A stretch of DNA of 64,000 nt from Microbacterium endophyticum (GTDB lineage Bacteria > Actinomycetota > Actinomycetes > Actinomycetales > Microbacteriaceae), in contig NZ_CP049255.1 of NCBI RefSeq assembly GCF_011047135.1, forward strand, positions 2,666,001 to 2,730,000, given 5' to 3'. The first letter of the stretch is position 1. Every line of letters begins with the position of its first letter. Positions 45,871 to 54,968 of this stretch are shown here, piece by piece. Below the pieces are notes generated by a model. That model had not been told where the DNA came from. It saw nothing but the letters and a program-made list of their open reading frames with translations, and ran no database searches. Both the position numbers and the translations under genes were made by a program.

Positions 45871-47235
45871 ATGACACTCCTCAGCGATATCTCAACGCCG
45901 GATAACCCCAAGGGCCCCACCGGTGAAACGCTCGCTATCCGCGGCGGCCAGCCGCTTTCCGGAGAGGTGTGGGTCAAGGGCGCGAAGAATCTCGTGACGA
46001 AGGCCATGGTTGCAGCCCTCCTCGGCGAGAGCCCGAGTGTGCTGCGCGACGTTCCTTCCATCAGTGATGTTGCTGTCGTGAGATCGCTTCTCGAGGTGCA
46101 CGGTGTGCGCGTCGTTGACGGCGAGGAAGACGGAACGCTTCACCTCGACCCGAGTGATGTCGAGTCTGCGCATATGGAGGAGATCGACGCTCACGCAGGT
46201 GCCTCTCGCATCCCGATTCTTTTCTGCGGTCCGCTGCTGCACCGGCTTGGTCAGGCCTTCATCCCCGACCTCGGTGGATGCCGCATCGGGGACCGACCGA
46301 TCGACTTCCACCTCGATGCACTGCGCAAGTTCGGCGCAGTTGTAGAGAAGCTGCCGACAGGTATCCGTCTTTCTGCTCCGAACGGTCTGCACGGTGCGAA
46401 CATTCACCTGCCGTACCCGAGCGTTGGCGCCACCGAACAGGTGCTGCTCACAGCCGTGCGGTCCAAGGGTGTGACAGAGCTGCGGAACGCCGCGATCGAG
46501 CCCGAGATCATGGATCTCATCGCCGTGCTGCAGAAGATGGGCGCGATCATTTCATATGAGCCCAACCGTGTGATTCTGATCGAGGGCGTCGATAAGCTCC
46601 ACGGTTACGACCACCGTGCGATCTTCGACCGCAACGAAGCTGCGAGCTGGGCTTGCGCTGCTCTCGCAACCGACGGCGAGATCTTCGTCAGGGGGGCAAA
46701 GCAGCAGGAGATGCTGACTTTCCTCAACGTGATGCGCAAGGTCGGTGCGGACTTCGACATCCAAGAAGAAGGTATTCTCTTCCGTCGGGGCGAGTCGCTT
46801 CGTCCGGTCACGGTCGAAACCGACGTGCACCCAGGATTTATGACCGACTGGCAGCAGCCCCTCATTGTTGCTCTCACCCAGGCGGCAGGCGAGTCGATCG
46901 TGCATGAGACCGTCTATGAGAACCGCTTTGGCTTCACCAACGCTCTCGTGAAGATGGGCGCGAACATCGTCGTACACCCTCACGGACTGCAAGAGGGTCC
47001 GCGCCGAGTGCCGCGCCGAAGCCTTGAGCAGGCTGCGGTGATCAACGGCCCGACTCATCTTCGTGGCGCGGAGATCACTGTTCCTGACCTCCGTGGCGGA
47101 TACAGCCACGTCATCGCGGCTCTGACGGCTGAAGGCGAATCGGTCGTAAAGAACGTTGGGATCATTAGCCGCGGTTACGAGAAATTCTTCGACAAACTCT
47201 CCGCTCTTGGCGCAGACTTTGACGTGATCGGCTAA
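45871..47235 (+). CDS. murA: UDP-N-acetylglucosamine 1-carboxyvinyltransferase
   Basis: MurA transfers enolpyruvate to UDP-GlcNAc, the first committed step of peptidoglycan synthesis, and is the fosfomycin target. The 454-residue protein has VKGAKNLVTKAM with K39/N40 (the E. coli K22/N23 pair), and the active-site cysteine near residue 137 in LGGCRIGDRPIDFHL, so it is expected to be fosfomycin-sensitive. The ATG at 45871 has no strong ribosome-binding site and is close behind leuD; the frame open to 45655 lies in leuD. It overlaps no neighbour; plsC begins 3 bp later. Confidence 0.94.
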   Translation: MTLLSDISTPDNPKGPTGETLAIRGGQPLSGEVWVKGAKNLVTKAMVAALLGESPSVLRDVPSISDVAVVRSLLEVHGVRVVDGEEDGTLHLDPSDVESAHMEEIDAHAGASRIPILFCGPLLHRLGQAFIPDLGGCRIGDRPIDFHLDALRKFGAVVEKLPTGIRLSAPNGLHGANIHLPYPSVGATEQVLLTAVRSKGVTELRNAAIEPEIMDLIAVLQKMGAIISYEPNRVILIEGVDKLHGYDHRAIFDRNEAASWACAALATDGEIFVRGAKQQEMLTFLNVMRKVGADFDIQEEGILFRRGESLRPVTVETDVHPGFMTDWQQPLIVALTQAAGESIVHETVYENRFGFTNALVKMGANIVVHPHGLQEGPRRVPRRSLEQAAVINGPTHLRGAEITVPDLRGGYSHVIAALTAEGESVVKNVGIISRGYEKFFDKLSALGADFDVIG

Positions 47236-47238
47236 GGC

Positions 47239-48009
47239 GTGAGCGCTGCAGCCCCGCGACGACGTGCGTCGACGGAGAAGTCTAGGCCCAGCGTTTTTTG
47301 GCCCCTGGCGGCGATTGTGGTCCCTATCGTCGGAATCTTCACGAAGATCGAGATAACGGGGGCGGAGCACCTTCCCACCGAAGGTGCGTATGTTCTCGCT
47401 CCGAACCACTACTCCGAAGTGGATCCCGTGATCGTCGCGGTCGCCGTCTGGCGAATCGGCCGCGCACCACGATTCATGGCGAAAGAGAGCCTTTTCAAAG
47501 TTCCCGTTCTCGGATGGGCGCTGCGTGCCACCGGAATGATCCCTGTTGCGCGAACGTCGAATGCGTCGTCTGCCAAGCACACGATCCAAACTGCTCATCA
47601 CCTGGTGGACGAGGGTAGCGGTGTCATCGTGTATCCCGAAGGCTCACTCACACGCGATCCTGACGCGTGGCCCATGCGTGGCAAAACCGGTGCAGTCCGC
47701 GTCGCTGTTGCTGGCGGCATCCCTTTGATTCCGATGGCGCACTGGGGTGTGCAAGAGATCATGCCGCGCTACGGAAAAGTGAGCCTGTGGCCACTGCGGA
47801 AGCGCATTGAAGTCGTACTCGGCCCGGCAGTTCCGATGCCTGAGCGCGGCGAGAAGCCGACGCCCCCGTCTGTCCTCGTTGCAGCAACGGATGCCGTCAT
47901 GGAAAAGATCGCGGAGATGCTCGGCGAGATTCGTGGCGAGCAAGCGCCAGCAGAACGGTGGAATCCGTCTGAGCACGGGCAGCGGGAAACGGGTCGACTT
48001 GACTCGTAA
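47239..48009 (+). CDS. plsC: 1-acyl-sn-glycerol-3-phosphate acyltransferase
   Basis: PlsC adds the second acyl chain to lysophosphatidate in phospholipid synthesis. The 256-residue protein has the NHYSEVDP form of the HX4D catalytic motif near residue 55 and YPEGSLTRDPD near 133, with an N-terminal membrane-associating hydrophobic stretch (FWPLAAIVVPIVGIF). The GTG start follows the murA stop by 3 bp. The end overlaps the TTG start of gpsA, so lipid precursor genes are coupled. Confidence 0.93.
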   Translation: MSAAAPRRRASTEKSRPSVFWPLAAIVVPIVGIFTKIEITGAEHLPTEGAYVLAPNHYSEVDPVIVAVAVWRIGRAPRFMAKESLFKVPVLGWALRATGMIPVARTSNASSAKHTIQTAHHLVDEGSGVIVYPEGSLTRDPDAWPMRGKTGAVRVAVAGGIPLIPMAHWGVQEIMPRYGKVSLWPLRKRIEVVLGPAVPMPERGEKPTPPSVLVAATDAVMEKIAEMLGEIRGEQAPAERWNPSEHGQRETGRLDS

Positions 48010-49129
48010 AAGCGATGCTGCTGCGCCTCGCGTCGCGGTGATCGGCGCTGGTAGCTGGGGAACGACGTTCGGGAAGATCTTGGCTGACGGTGGTGCCGAC
48101 GTCGTCATGTGGGCGCGCCGACCTGAGCTTGCACAGGAGATCAACGAAGCAAAACGCAACAGCAAGTATTTGTCCGGTGTGAACCTACCGCGATCGATGT
48201 CCGCGACATCTGACCTCGCGGACGCGCTCGCGGGCGCTGAGCAGATATTCCTCTCGGTGCCCAGCCAAAGCCTTCGCGACAACCTCAGCGCTCTGCGACC
48301 GTTCGTCCGCGACAACAGCGTTCCGCTGGTTTCGCTCATGAAGGGGGTGGAAAAGCGCAGCGGGCTGCGGATGAGTCAGGTCATCGAGCAAGCTCTCGAA
48401 TGCGATCCCGCGCGAATAGCGGTGGCATCAGGGCCCAACCTTGCGCTAGAAATCGCCCGCGAACAGCCCACCGCGGCTGTGATCTCCTCCGTGAGCGCCG
48501 AGACGGCTGAGGCTGTGGCGCGGCGCGCACGCAACAGCTATTTTCGTAGTTTCGTAAACACCGATGTCGTAGGCACTGAGTTCGGCGGCGTACTGAAGAA
48601 CCTCATCGCGGTCGCCATCGGAATTGTCGACGGGGTCGGGTACGGCGAGAATACAAAAGCCTCGATCATCACTCGTGGTCTGGTCGAGATGACGGACTTC
48701 GCTGTTGCTCAAGGCGCCGAGCCGGAGACGCTCCAGGGCTTGGCGGGTCTCGGCGACCTTATCGCTACGTGCCAATCGCCGCTGAGTCGAAACAACACGG
48801 CGGGTCGACTGCTCGGCCAGGGCTATAGCTTCCAAGATGTTGTGAAGCAGATGCAACAGACTGCCGAAGGCCTCGCGTCGGTTGCGCCGATTCTGCAGCT
48901 CGCCCGCTCGGCGGGTGTGCAGATGCCCATCGTCGAGCAGGTCAAGCGAGTTCTCGACGGCACCATGGACCCGCGAGACATCGCCCCACACCTGACAACC
49001 GACGACGACACGCCGCAAGGTGAGAGGACCAACAATGGACAAGCCAGCGGTGGTGCTGCTCTTTGGCGGACGTTCCAGCGAGCATTCGATCAGTTCCGTC
49101 ACAGCGGGCGGAGTCCTCAGGGCGATTGA
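47999..49129 (+). CDS. gpsA: NAD(P)H-dependent glycerol-3-phosphate dehydrogenase
   Basis: GpsA reduces dihydroxyacetone phosphate to glycerol-3-phosphate, the backbone of phospholipids. It has the dinucleotide motif VAVIGAGSWGTTFGKIL near residue 11, and the catalytic lysine region GVLKNLIAVAIGIVDGVGYGENTKASI near 196-222 (read in parts). I set the start at TTG (47999), which overlaps plsC by 11 bp and keeps the complete N-terminal strand. The 3' end is odd: the frame runs to 49129, 95 bp beyond the ddl start at 49035 in another frame, giving a C-terminal tail of about 30 residues (ERTNNGQASGGAALWRTFQR and on). Confidence 0.9.
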   Translation: MTRKSDAAAPRVAVIGAGSWGTTFGKILADGGADVVMWARRPELAQEINEAKRNSKYLSGVNLPRSMSATSDLADALAGAEQIFLSVPSQSLRDNLSALRPFVRDNSVPLVSLMKGVEKRSGLRMSQVIEQALECDPARIAVASGPNLALEIAREQPTAAVISSVSAETAEAVARRARNSYFRSFVNTDVVGTEFGGVLKNLIAVAIGIVDGVGYGENTKASIITRGLVEMTDFAVAQGAEPETLQGLAGLGDLIATCQSPLSRNNTAGRLLGQGYSFQDVVKQMQQTAEGLASVAPILQLARSAGVQMPIVEQVKRVLDGTMDPRDIAPHLTTDDDTPQGERTNNGQASGGAALWRTFQRAFDQFRHSGRSPQGD

Positions 49130-50126
49130 CCGTGACCGGTTCCGGGTCATCCCGGTGGGCATCACTCGAGAAGGCGCGTTCGTGCTCGAAGACGATGATC
49201 CCCAGAAGTTCGCGCTCGTCCCCGACGCGATGCCGGCGGTAGTCGACAACGGAACGCGTGTGTTGTGGCCGGAGGCGGCGGGAGAGCGGACGCTCCGCGT
49301 GCGTCAGGCTGATGGCGAGGTTGTGGATCTCGGAACAATTGATGTCGTGTTGCCGATTCTTCATGGCCCTCACGGCGAAGACGGCACGATCCAAGGATTC
49401 TTCGACACGCTGGAGATCCCGTATGCCGGTGGTGGCGTGCTCGACTCTGCCCTGTGCATGGACAAGCACTTCATGAAGATCGTGCTGCAGGCCGCGGGCG
49501 TACCAGTAGCTCCGTCGATCACTGTTCGTCAGAACGAATGGGATGGAGACCTCGATTCGTTCGCTGCACGTGCTGAAAGTCTCGCTTTTCCCTGGTTCAT
49601 CAAGCCCGCACGGGCCGGATCGAGCGTTGGCGTGTCGAAAGTCCACGCTATCGGCGAGCTCGTTGAGGCATTGGAGATCGCGTTCCATGAGGACGAGAAG
49701 GTGCTCGTCGAACAAGGAGCCGTGGGTCGCGAGATTGAGGTCGGGGTGCTTGAGGGGCGTGCGGGTGATGAAGCGCGAGTGTCGCTCCCGGGCGAGATTG
49801 TTTTGACGACCCGCGAGTTCTACGACTTCGAGGGCAAGTATCTCGGAGGCGACGGAGTAGAGGTCGTCTGTCCTGCCGACATGACGGATGCCGAGACAGC
49901 GGCTGTGCAGGACGTCGCTCGACGTGCCTTCGCCGCGGTGGACGGAGTTGGTCTTGCTCGTGTCGACTTTTTCTTGACCGCCGACGGCCCGGTCGTCAAC
50001 GAGCTCAACACGATGCCTGGCTTCACACCCATATCGATGTTCCCGAAGTGTTGGGAAGCGTCAGGGCTGAGCTACGCCGATCTCGTCTCCGAACTCATCG
50101 ACGCTGCTCTCGAACGAGTCGCTTAA
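49035..50126 (+). CDS. ddl: D-alanine-D-alanine ligase
   Basis: Ddl joins two D-alanines for the peptidoglycan stem and is the target of D-cycloserine. The 363-residue ATP-grasp enzyme has VVLLFGGRSSEHSIS at the N-terminus, HGPHGEDGTIQGFFDTLEIPYAGGG near 113, WFIKPARAGSSVGVSKV near 192 and the late VNELNTMPGFTPISMFP near 320, with the Mg-binding N/E residues. The ATG at 49035 lies in the gpsA frame's last 95 bases; an ORF start at 49020 adds 5 residues. The stop is 4 bp inside the convergent lipoprotein gene end. Confidence 0.94.
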   Translation: MDKPAVVLLFGGRSSEHSISSVTAGGVLRAIDRDRFRVIPVGITREGAFVLEDDDPQKFALVPDAMPAVVDNGTRVLWPEAAGERTLRVRQADGEVVDLGTIDVVLPILHGPHGEDGTIQGFFDTLEIPYAGGGVLDSALCMDKHFMKIVLQAAGVPVAPSITVRQNEWDGDLDSFAARAESLAFPWFIKPARAGSSVGVSKVHAIGELVEALEIAFHEDEKVLVEQGAVGREIEVGVLEGRAGDEARVSLPGEIVLTTREFYDFEGKYLGGDGVEVVCPADMTDAETAAVQDVARRAFAAVDGVGLARVDFFLTADGPVVNELNTMPGFTPISMFPKCWEASGLSYADLVSELIDAALERVA

Positions 50127-50596
50127 CTATCGGTCGACGGGCGGTCGGTGCATTCGCCGCCCTTCTGTGGAATCTGGAAAACAGCGCTCGCAAGCGCCTG
50201 CAGTACATCGTTTCCTGACACCTCGTCGTAGTTCAGATACACCTGCACAGCGGGGCTCCGCCCGAATGTGGTGAATCGGTAGTACGGCGCTTCGCTGTCG
50301 TCGATGAGCCAGTCGACGCCGCCGGGGGACTGGCAAGGAAGAGTCGAGGGACCCGGCTCTTCCAGTCCACAAGTGAGAATCACGGCCGTCGGGTCGCCCC
50401 ATGCAGCCGTCGCTTGAGAATCAGTCCAGCGGCGATCGAGGTTATCGACGGTTGACGGTAGCCGCACCATCATTTCTGCGCACAGAGGGTCGTTCGCATC
50501 GACCGCAGGCTCTGTCGATACCGTGGACGTGCACCCTGTCAAGACGACGGCGAATGCCAGAAGCGCAACGACGAAGGCGCGGAAGGATCGGGTCAC
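50123..50596 (-). CDS. DUF3515-type lipoprotein
   Basis: This 157-residue protein has a signal peptide with the lipobox VVLTGC (cysteine at residue 22), so it is lipid-anchored outside the membrane. A DUF3515 domain follows, with conserved cysteines (PLCAEMM, LTCGLEE, LPCQSP, GGECTDR) that may form disulfides. In related genomes it lies between ddl and thiL, as here, and its role is unknown. The GTG start has TAGCCT (50603-50608 on the minus strand) 6 nt upstream. Its 3' end overlaps ddl by 4 bp. Confidence 0.87.
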   Translation of the reverse strand: MTRSFRAFVVALLAFAVVLTGCTSTVSTEPAVDANDPLCAEMMVRLPSTVDNLDRRWTDSQATAAWGDPTAVILTCGLEEPGPSTLPCQSPGGVDWLIDDSEAPYYRFTTFGRSPAVQVYLNYDEVSGNDVLQALASAVFQIPQKGGECTDRPSTDS

Positions 50597-50602
50597 TCTT
50601 CC

Positions 50603-50608
50603 AGGCTA
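50603..50608 (-). promoter_or_regulatory. -10 box of the DUF3515 lipoprotein gene
   Basis: Minus-strand TAGCCT is 6 nt before the GTG at 50596; it lies within the 32-bp gap shared with thiL. Confidence 0.5.
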
Positions 50609-50616
50609 ACCGCCGC

Positions 50617-50622
50617 TAGCGT
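50617..50622 (+). promoter_or_regulatory. -10 box of thiL
   Basis: TAGCGT is 6 nt before the thiL ATG. The spacer contains GAGGG, which is too close to the ATG to be an ordinary ribosome-binding site. Confidence 0.45.
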
Positions 50623-50628
50623 TGAGGG

Positions 50629-51621
50629 ATGACCGTGTCTGATCCGACTGTTGGCGAACTTTCCGAAGGAGAAATCCTCGCTCGGATCCTCGCACGTCTT
50701 TCACCGAGCCGTGCTTTACTCGGGCCTGGCGACGATGCCGCCGTTATCGCGGCTCCGTCCGGTCGTTTCGTAGCGACTGTCGACACGCTGGTGCACGGAC
50801 CGGACTTTCGACTCGCATGGTCGAACGGTTTCGACTTGGGATGGAAAGCTGCCGCGGTCAATCTCGCCGATGTTGCCGCCATGGGCGCACGTCCAACAGC
50901 TCTTCTGGTCGCGCTGGCGATGCCGGATGCCACGCGTGCGTCATTTGTCGAGCACATAGCCGATGGGCTGCGTGCGGCGTGCGAGGCTTTGGCGCCGGGC
51001 TGCGCGGTCGAGGGAGGAGATCTGACCGTGTCGGACACGCTTGTCGTCGCTGTTACCGCGCTTGGCGTGCTCGACGCCGCGGCCGTGACGCGGTCGGGAG
51101 CACGACCCGGAGATATCATCGCTATCGCCGGTGATACGGGGGTAGCAGCGCGCGGCCTAGATCTGCTCTTCTCGCACTTCACGGACGCAAGCGGCACTCC
51201 GATTGCGATTTCTCCCGCTGCGCTACGTTCCCTGTCGGATGAGGACGGTACGGCGTTGAGTCGCCAGCTACGCCCGTTTCCACCAGTCGCACTCGGGCCA
51301 GCAGCGGCTTCCGCGGGAGCTTCCGCGATGATGGATGTCTCCGACGGCCTCGTTCTCGACGCAAGTCGAATGGCCGTGGCATCCACGGTCACTCTCGACT
51401 TCGACCGACAGTGCGTCGGCGACGATCCGCTGTCACTATCTGGCGGGGAAGACCACGCATTGCTTGCGACTTTTCCCCCGAGCGCAGTGCTTCCCGAAGG
51501 ATTTCGTGCTGTCGGAGCCGTTCGAGACGTCGGTGCCGCGCCAGTAACGATCGACGGCGAGCCATACGACGGTGAGAGCGGCTGGGACCCCTATCGTGAC
51601 TGGGATTCTGCGCGCGGCTGA
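50629..51621 (+). CDS. thiL: Thiamine-monophosphate kinase
   Basis: ThiL phosphorylates thiamine monophosphate to the cofactor thiamine diphosphate, used for example by IlvB. The 330-residue protein has the PurM-like motifs GPGDDAAVI near residue 31, the VDTLVHGPDFRLAW stretch near 50, AVNLADVAAMGA near 80 and GDTGVAARGLDLL near 165; MMDVSDGLVLDASRMA is visible near 233. It is divergent from the lipoprotein gene and ends 30 bp before the start of the convergent rsmD end. Confidence 0.92.
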   Translation: MTVSDPTVGELSEGEILARILARLSPSRALLGPGDDAAVIAAPSGRFVATVDTLVHGPDFRLAWSNGFDLGWKAAAVNLADVAAMGARPTALLVALAMPDATRASFVEHIADGLRAACEALAPGCAVEGGDLTVSDTLVVAVTALGVLDAAAVTRSGARPGDIIAIAGDTGVAARGLDLLFSHFTDASGTPIAISPAALRSLSDEDGTALSRQLRPFPPVALGPAAASAGASAMMDVSDGLVLDASRMAVASTVTLDFDRQCVGDDPLSLSGGEDHALLATFPPSAVLPEGFRAVGAVRDVGAAPVTIDGEPYDGESGWDPYRDWDSARG

Positions 51622-52163
51622 GCCCACCACATCACTGTGTCGCCATAGGCGCGATCGCGTGTACGTTCGACGCCGTCAGGCCATGCGGGCTCTGGTGATC
51701 TACGCCCGCGTTCGACAACGATCAGTGCGTCGGCCGCCAACCTCGGTACAAGAAGTTCCAGTACCTGCGCCAGCTCAGCTTCGGCAAGGTCGTAGGGAGG
51801 GTCGATGAGCACCAGATCGAACGTTTCGCGCGATCCCTCCAGATATTTGGCAACGGCGGCGCGATGCACTGTTGCGTGCCCGCCGGCGGCGTTCGATACG
51901 CGGGATGCGTTTTTTTGGGCGACCGACACCGCAGGTGCTCCTCGTTCGACCAGTGTTGCTGTGGCGCCGCCGCGACTGAGTGCTTCGAGACCGAGTGCCC
52001 CCGACCCCGCGTAAAGGTCTAGGACGCGGGCGCCGTCTACGGCATTCGCTGCGTCGAGCGCGCTGAAAAGTGCCTCGCGCACTCGTTCGCTCGTGGGCCG
52101 GGTACCTGCAGCGGGAACATCGAGGCGTATGCCGCCCGCGCTTCCCGAAATAATGCGCGTCAC
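51591..52163 (-). CDS. rsmD: 16S rRNA (guanine(966)-N2)-methyltransferase
   Basis: RsmD methylates G966 of 16S rRNA in the 30S subunit. The 190-residue protein has RIISGSAGGIRLDVP at the start, the SAM motif VLDLYAGSGALGLEALSRGG near residue 58, and the N-methyltransferase motif DPPYDLAEAEL near 132. The GTG at 52163 fits the family start and has TAGGGT 7 nt before it on the minus strand; the longer frame to 52304 runs through the recG promoter region. The 3' end overlaps thiL by 31 bp in convergent orientation. Confidence 0.92.
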   Translation of the reverse strand: MTRIISGSAGGIRLDVPAAGTRPTSERVREALFSALDAANAVDGARVLDLYAGSGALGLEALSRGGATATLVERGAPAVSVAQKNASRVSNAAGGHATVHRAAVAKYLEGSRETFDLVLIDPPYDLAEAELAQVLELLVPRLAADALIVVERGRRSPEPAWPDGVERTRDRAYGDTVMWWAQPRAESQSR

Positions 52164-52170
52164 GCTACTC

Positions 52171-52176
52171 ACCCTA
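52171..52176 (-). promoter_or_regulatory. -10 box of rsmD
   Basis: Minus-strand TAGGGT (ACCCTA on the plus strand) is 7 nt before the GTG at 52163. Confidence 0.5.
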
Positions 52177-52202
52177 CAAACATGAGTGTCGGATGCCGCA
52201 GC

Positions 52203-52208
52203 TAGAGT
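52203..52208 (+). promoter_or_regulatory. -10 box of recG
   Basis: TAGAGT is 7 nt before the ATG at 52216, with no ribosome-binding site. Confidence 0.5.
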
Positions 52209-52215
52209 CGAAGTT

Positions 52216-54402
52216 ATGACGTCTGTTGGTCTCGCCACACGCCTCGAAGGTGTGGTGGGCGGCAAAACCTCCAAGGCGCTAAAGCGTGCGTTCGGCATGA
52301 GCACAGTCGGTGATTTACTGAGTCACTACCCGCGTCGGTACGCGATGAGTGGCGAACTCACTCCGCTCGACTCCTTGATCGAGGGTGAGCAGGTCACGAT
52401 CATCGCTCAGATCAAATCAGCGAACGAGCGCAAGATGCGTCAGCGCAACGGATCGTTGCTCGAGGTCGTTATTACCGACGGCCGGGGCGACGTCAAACTC
52501 ACCTTTTTCAACCAGAAGTGGCGAATAACCGAGCTTGTTCCCGGCAAACGTGGCATCTTCTCCGGCAAAGTCGGCGCATACAGCAGAGAAATGCAGTTCG
52601 CCAACCCCGACTACGAAATCTTCGACGACGACGAACAAGCGCGGTCGTCCGCAGAAACGTACACAAATCACCCCATCCCGATCTACCCGGCAACTTCGTC
52701 GGTTTCCAGTTGGCAGATCGGAAAAATCGTGTCGCTCGTGCTCGACACACTGGGCCCGATCGACGATCCGCTTCCGGACGATCTGCGCGCGAGACAGGGT
52801 CTCTTGTCTTTCCGAGAAGCCATCGAACGCATGCATCGCCCAGATTCACGTGACGTGATCCCCGAGGCAGTGCATACGCTGCGGTGGCAAGAGGCACTTG
52901 TCTTGCAAACCGCGTTGTTGCAGCAACGGCAGTTCGTTCGCGAATTGTCTGCGACAGAGCGCGCGCCCGGCGATCTTCTGGAAGTTTTTGACAGGAACCT
53001 CCCGTTTACGCGGACCGCGGATCAGCTGACGGTGGGCGAGGATATCGCAAAGGATCTCGTCGCTCCCTGGCCGATGAATCGCCTCGTGCAGGGTGAAGTG
53101 GGATCAGGTAAGACTCTCGTCGCGCTCCGCGCGATGTTGCAGGTGGCGCAATCTGGTGGTCAGTCGGCGCTCATTGCGCCGACTGAAGTATTGGCATCGC
53201 AACATTTGCGATCGATGACACGGATGCTGGGACCCGATCTCGCACCGCGACTCATTCCTACTCTCCTCACCGGGCAGCTGACTGCCGCGGAGCGTCGCCG
53301 GGCTGCGCTACGTGTCGCCTCGGGACAGGCCCTCATCGTTATCGGAACGCACGCGCTGCTCAGTGACTCCACGACGTTCGCAGATCTCGGCCTCGTCGTG
53401 GTTGATGAACAACACCGTTTCGGCGTGGAACAGCGTGAGTCGCTTCGCGCGAAGGGTTCGAGTCCGCATGCACTGGTGCTCACAGCGACACCAATTCCGC
53501 GCACTGTTGCCATGACCGTATTTGGTGATCTCGACGTGTCGACGATCAGAACACTTCCTGAGGGTCGCGCGGGCATTCAAACGTTTGTTGCTCCTATCGC
53601 CGAGAAACCGTCGTGGTTTCCACGAGTGTGGGCACGCGCGGCAGAAGAAGTCGAAAAAGGGCGGCAAGTTTTTGTCGTGTGCCCGGCGATCGATACCGCG
53701 CCTGAAGCGATCGAATCCGATCGAGCTGAAGAAGAAGCAGACTCACCGGCCGCTGTCGAACCGCCGTCGGAGGGAGCAGCACCCAACGCGCGCTGGGGAG
53801 TTGTGCAGGCAGCGGCGCTTTTGGCGGAGCATCCGCTTTTTCGGAACATCCGCGTGGAAATATTGCATGGCCGAATGACCGGTGAAGAAAAAGACACGAT
53901 CATGCGCGCGTTCGCCGCGGGTGACATCGATGTTCTTGTTGCGACGACCGTGATTGAGGTCGGGGTCGACGTGCCGAATGCATCGACAATGATCGTGTTG
54001 GAAGCCGATCGATTTGGCGTTTCCCAACTGCACCAGCTGAGGGGTCGTGTGGGCCGGGGGAGTGTTCCAGGGCTGTGCCTGCTCGTCACTGAATCAGTGC
54101 CGGGGTCGTCAGCTCGTAGCCGCGTTGAGGCGGTGGCGGCGACATCAGACGGGTTTGAGCTCGCCGAGGCCGACCTCACTTTGCGCGGCGAAGGAAACGT
54201 ACTCGGTGATGCGCAGTCGGGTGTGCGTTCCTCGCTTCGCCTCCTTCGTGTGGTGACTGACGCGGATCTCATCGCCGTCGCTCGGGGCGAGGGGGAGAGA
54301 ATCCTCAACGAGGACCCAACTCTTTCAAGCCACCAGGGTCTCGCTGATGCGATCGAGCGCCGCTTGGATGTCGCTGAGCGCGCGGCAATGGCAAAGAACT
54401 GA
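52216..54402 (+). CDS. recG: ATP-dependent DNA helicase RecG
   Basis: RecG remodels stalled replication forks and Holliday junctions. The 728-residue protein has an N-terminal wedge (OB) domain near 1-200, Walker [15 protein letters not shown] near residue 294, the DEQH box [14 protein letters not shown] near 396, [11 protein letters not shown] near 422, and the second helicase half with [13 protein letters not shown] near 577 and QLRGRVGRG near 604. The ATG at 52216 gives a normal N-terminus; the frame open to 52186 is shorter by no evidence. It is divergent from rsmD with 52 bp shared. Confidence 0.95.
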   Translation: MTSVGLATRLEGVVGGKTSKALKRAFGMSTVGDLLSHYPRRYAMSGELTPLDSLIEGEQVTIIAQIKSANERKMRQRNGSLLEVVITDGRGDVKLTFFNQKWRITELVPGKRGIFSGKVGAYSREMQFANPDYEIFDDDEQARSSAETYTNHPIPIYPATSSVSSWQIGKIVSLVLDTLGPIDDPLPDDLRARQGLLSFREAIERMHRPDSRDVIPEAVHTLRWQEALVLQTALLQQRQFVRELSATERAPGDLLEVFDRNLPFTRTADQLTVGEDIAKDLVAPWPMNRLVQGEVGSGKTLVALRAMLQVAQSGGQSALIAPTEVLASQHLRSMTRMLGPDLAPRLIPTLLTGQLTAAERRRAALRVASGQALIVIGTHALLSDSTTFADLGLVVVDEQHRFGVEQRESLRAKGSSPHALVLTATPIPRTVAMTVFGDLDVSTIRTLPEGRAGIQTFVAPIAEKPSWFPRVWARAAEEVEKGRQVFVVCPAIDTAPEAIESDRAEEEADSPAAVEPPSEGAAPNARWGVVQAAALLAEHPLFRNIRVEILHGRMTGEEKDTIMRAFAAGDIDVLVATTVIEVGVDVPNASTMIVLEADRFGVSQLHQLRGRVGRGSVPGLCLLVTESVPGSSARSRVEAVAATSDGFELAEADLTLRGEGNVLGDAQSGVRSSLRLLRVVTDADLIAVARGEGERILNEDPTLSSHQGLADAIERRLDVAERAAMAKN

Positions 54403-54424
54403 ACGGTTTCGCGCCGCACGCAGC

Positions 54425-54430
54425 TAGGCT
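54425..54430 (+). promoter_or_regulatory. -10 box of coaD
   Basis: TAGGCT is 7 nt before the coaD GTG and no ribosome-binding site is seen. Confidence 0.5.
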
Positions 54431-54437
54431 TGCACGT

Positions 54438-54935
54438 GTGAGCAACCGGATCGCCGTCGTTCCTGGGTCTTTCGATCCGCCAACGCTCGGACACCTCGAC
54501 GTCATTCGCCGTGCTGCCGCGCTCTATGACGAGACGCACGTTTTGGTTGTGCACAACCCTGCCAAGGAGGCGATGCTCCCTATCGCGCAGCGGCTCGCGC
54601 TCCTTGAGCAATCGATAGCCGAGGGTGGCATCGAGGGCAAAGTTGTCGTCGCAGCGTGGAGCGTCGGTTTGCTCGTTGATTATGCGACAGACGTCGGAGC
54701 GGGAGTGCTCGTGAAAGGCATTCGCTCTCAGATCGATGTTGCGTACGAGTCGCCGATGGCGATCGTGAACCGGCACTTGGCAGGCATCGAGACGGTATTT
54801 TTGCTACCCGATCCCGCGCACGCGTTGGTTTCGAGCTCACTCGTGCGCCAGGTTGCGAATCTCGGCGGCGACGTCGCTCCGTTCGTTCCTCCGGCAGTTG
54901 CGTCATTTCTGGACACGGGATCTCGCGGTATCTGA
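54438..54935 (+). CDS. coaD: Phosphopantetheine adenylyltransferase
   Basis: CoaD makes dephospho-CoA from 4'-phosphopantetheine and ATP. The 165-residue nucleotidyltransferase has [20 protein letters not shown] with the TxGH motif (T16, H19) and the second signature ISSSL-like [15 protein letters not shown] near residue 130. The GTG start gives the normal N-terminus [14 protein letters not shown]. It follows recG after 35 bp but with its own TAGGCT box; DUF177 follows 33 bp later. Confidence 0.95.
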   Translation: MSNRIAVVPGSFDPPTLGHLDVIRRAAALYDETHVLVVHNPAKEAMLPIAQRLALLEQSIAEGGIEGKVVVAAWSVGLLVDYATDVGAGVLVKGIRSQIDVAYESPMAIVNRHLAGIETVFLLPDPAHALVSSSLVRQVANLGGDVAPFVPPAVASFLDTGSRGI

Positions 54936-54956
54936 CCCGGCGCTGCTTGGCCCTTG

Positions 54957-54962
54957 TAGGGT
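54957..54962 (+). promoter_or_regulatory. -10 box of the DUF177-rpmF transcript
   Basis: TAGGGT is 6 nt before the GTG at 54969; no ribosome-binding site is present. Confidence 0.5.
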
Positions 54963-54968
54963 TTACGA

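Noticed and set aside
46552..47601. A 349-codon minus-strand frame antisense to murA/plsC
   Set aside because: Both plus-strand genes are conserved in sequence and order; the antisense frame has no motif.
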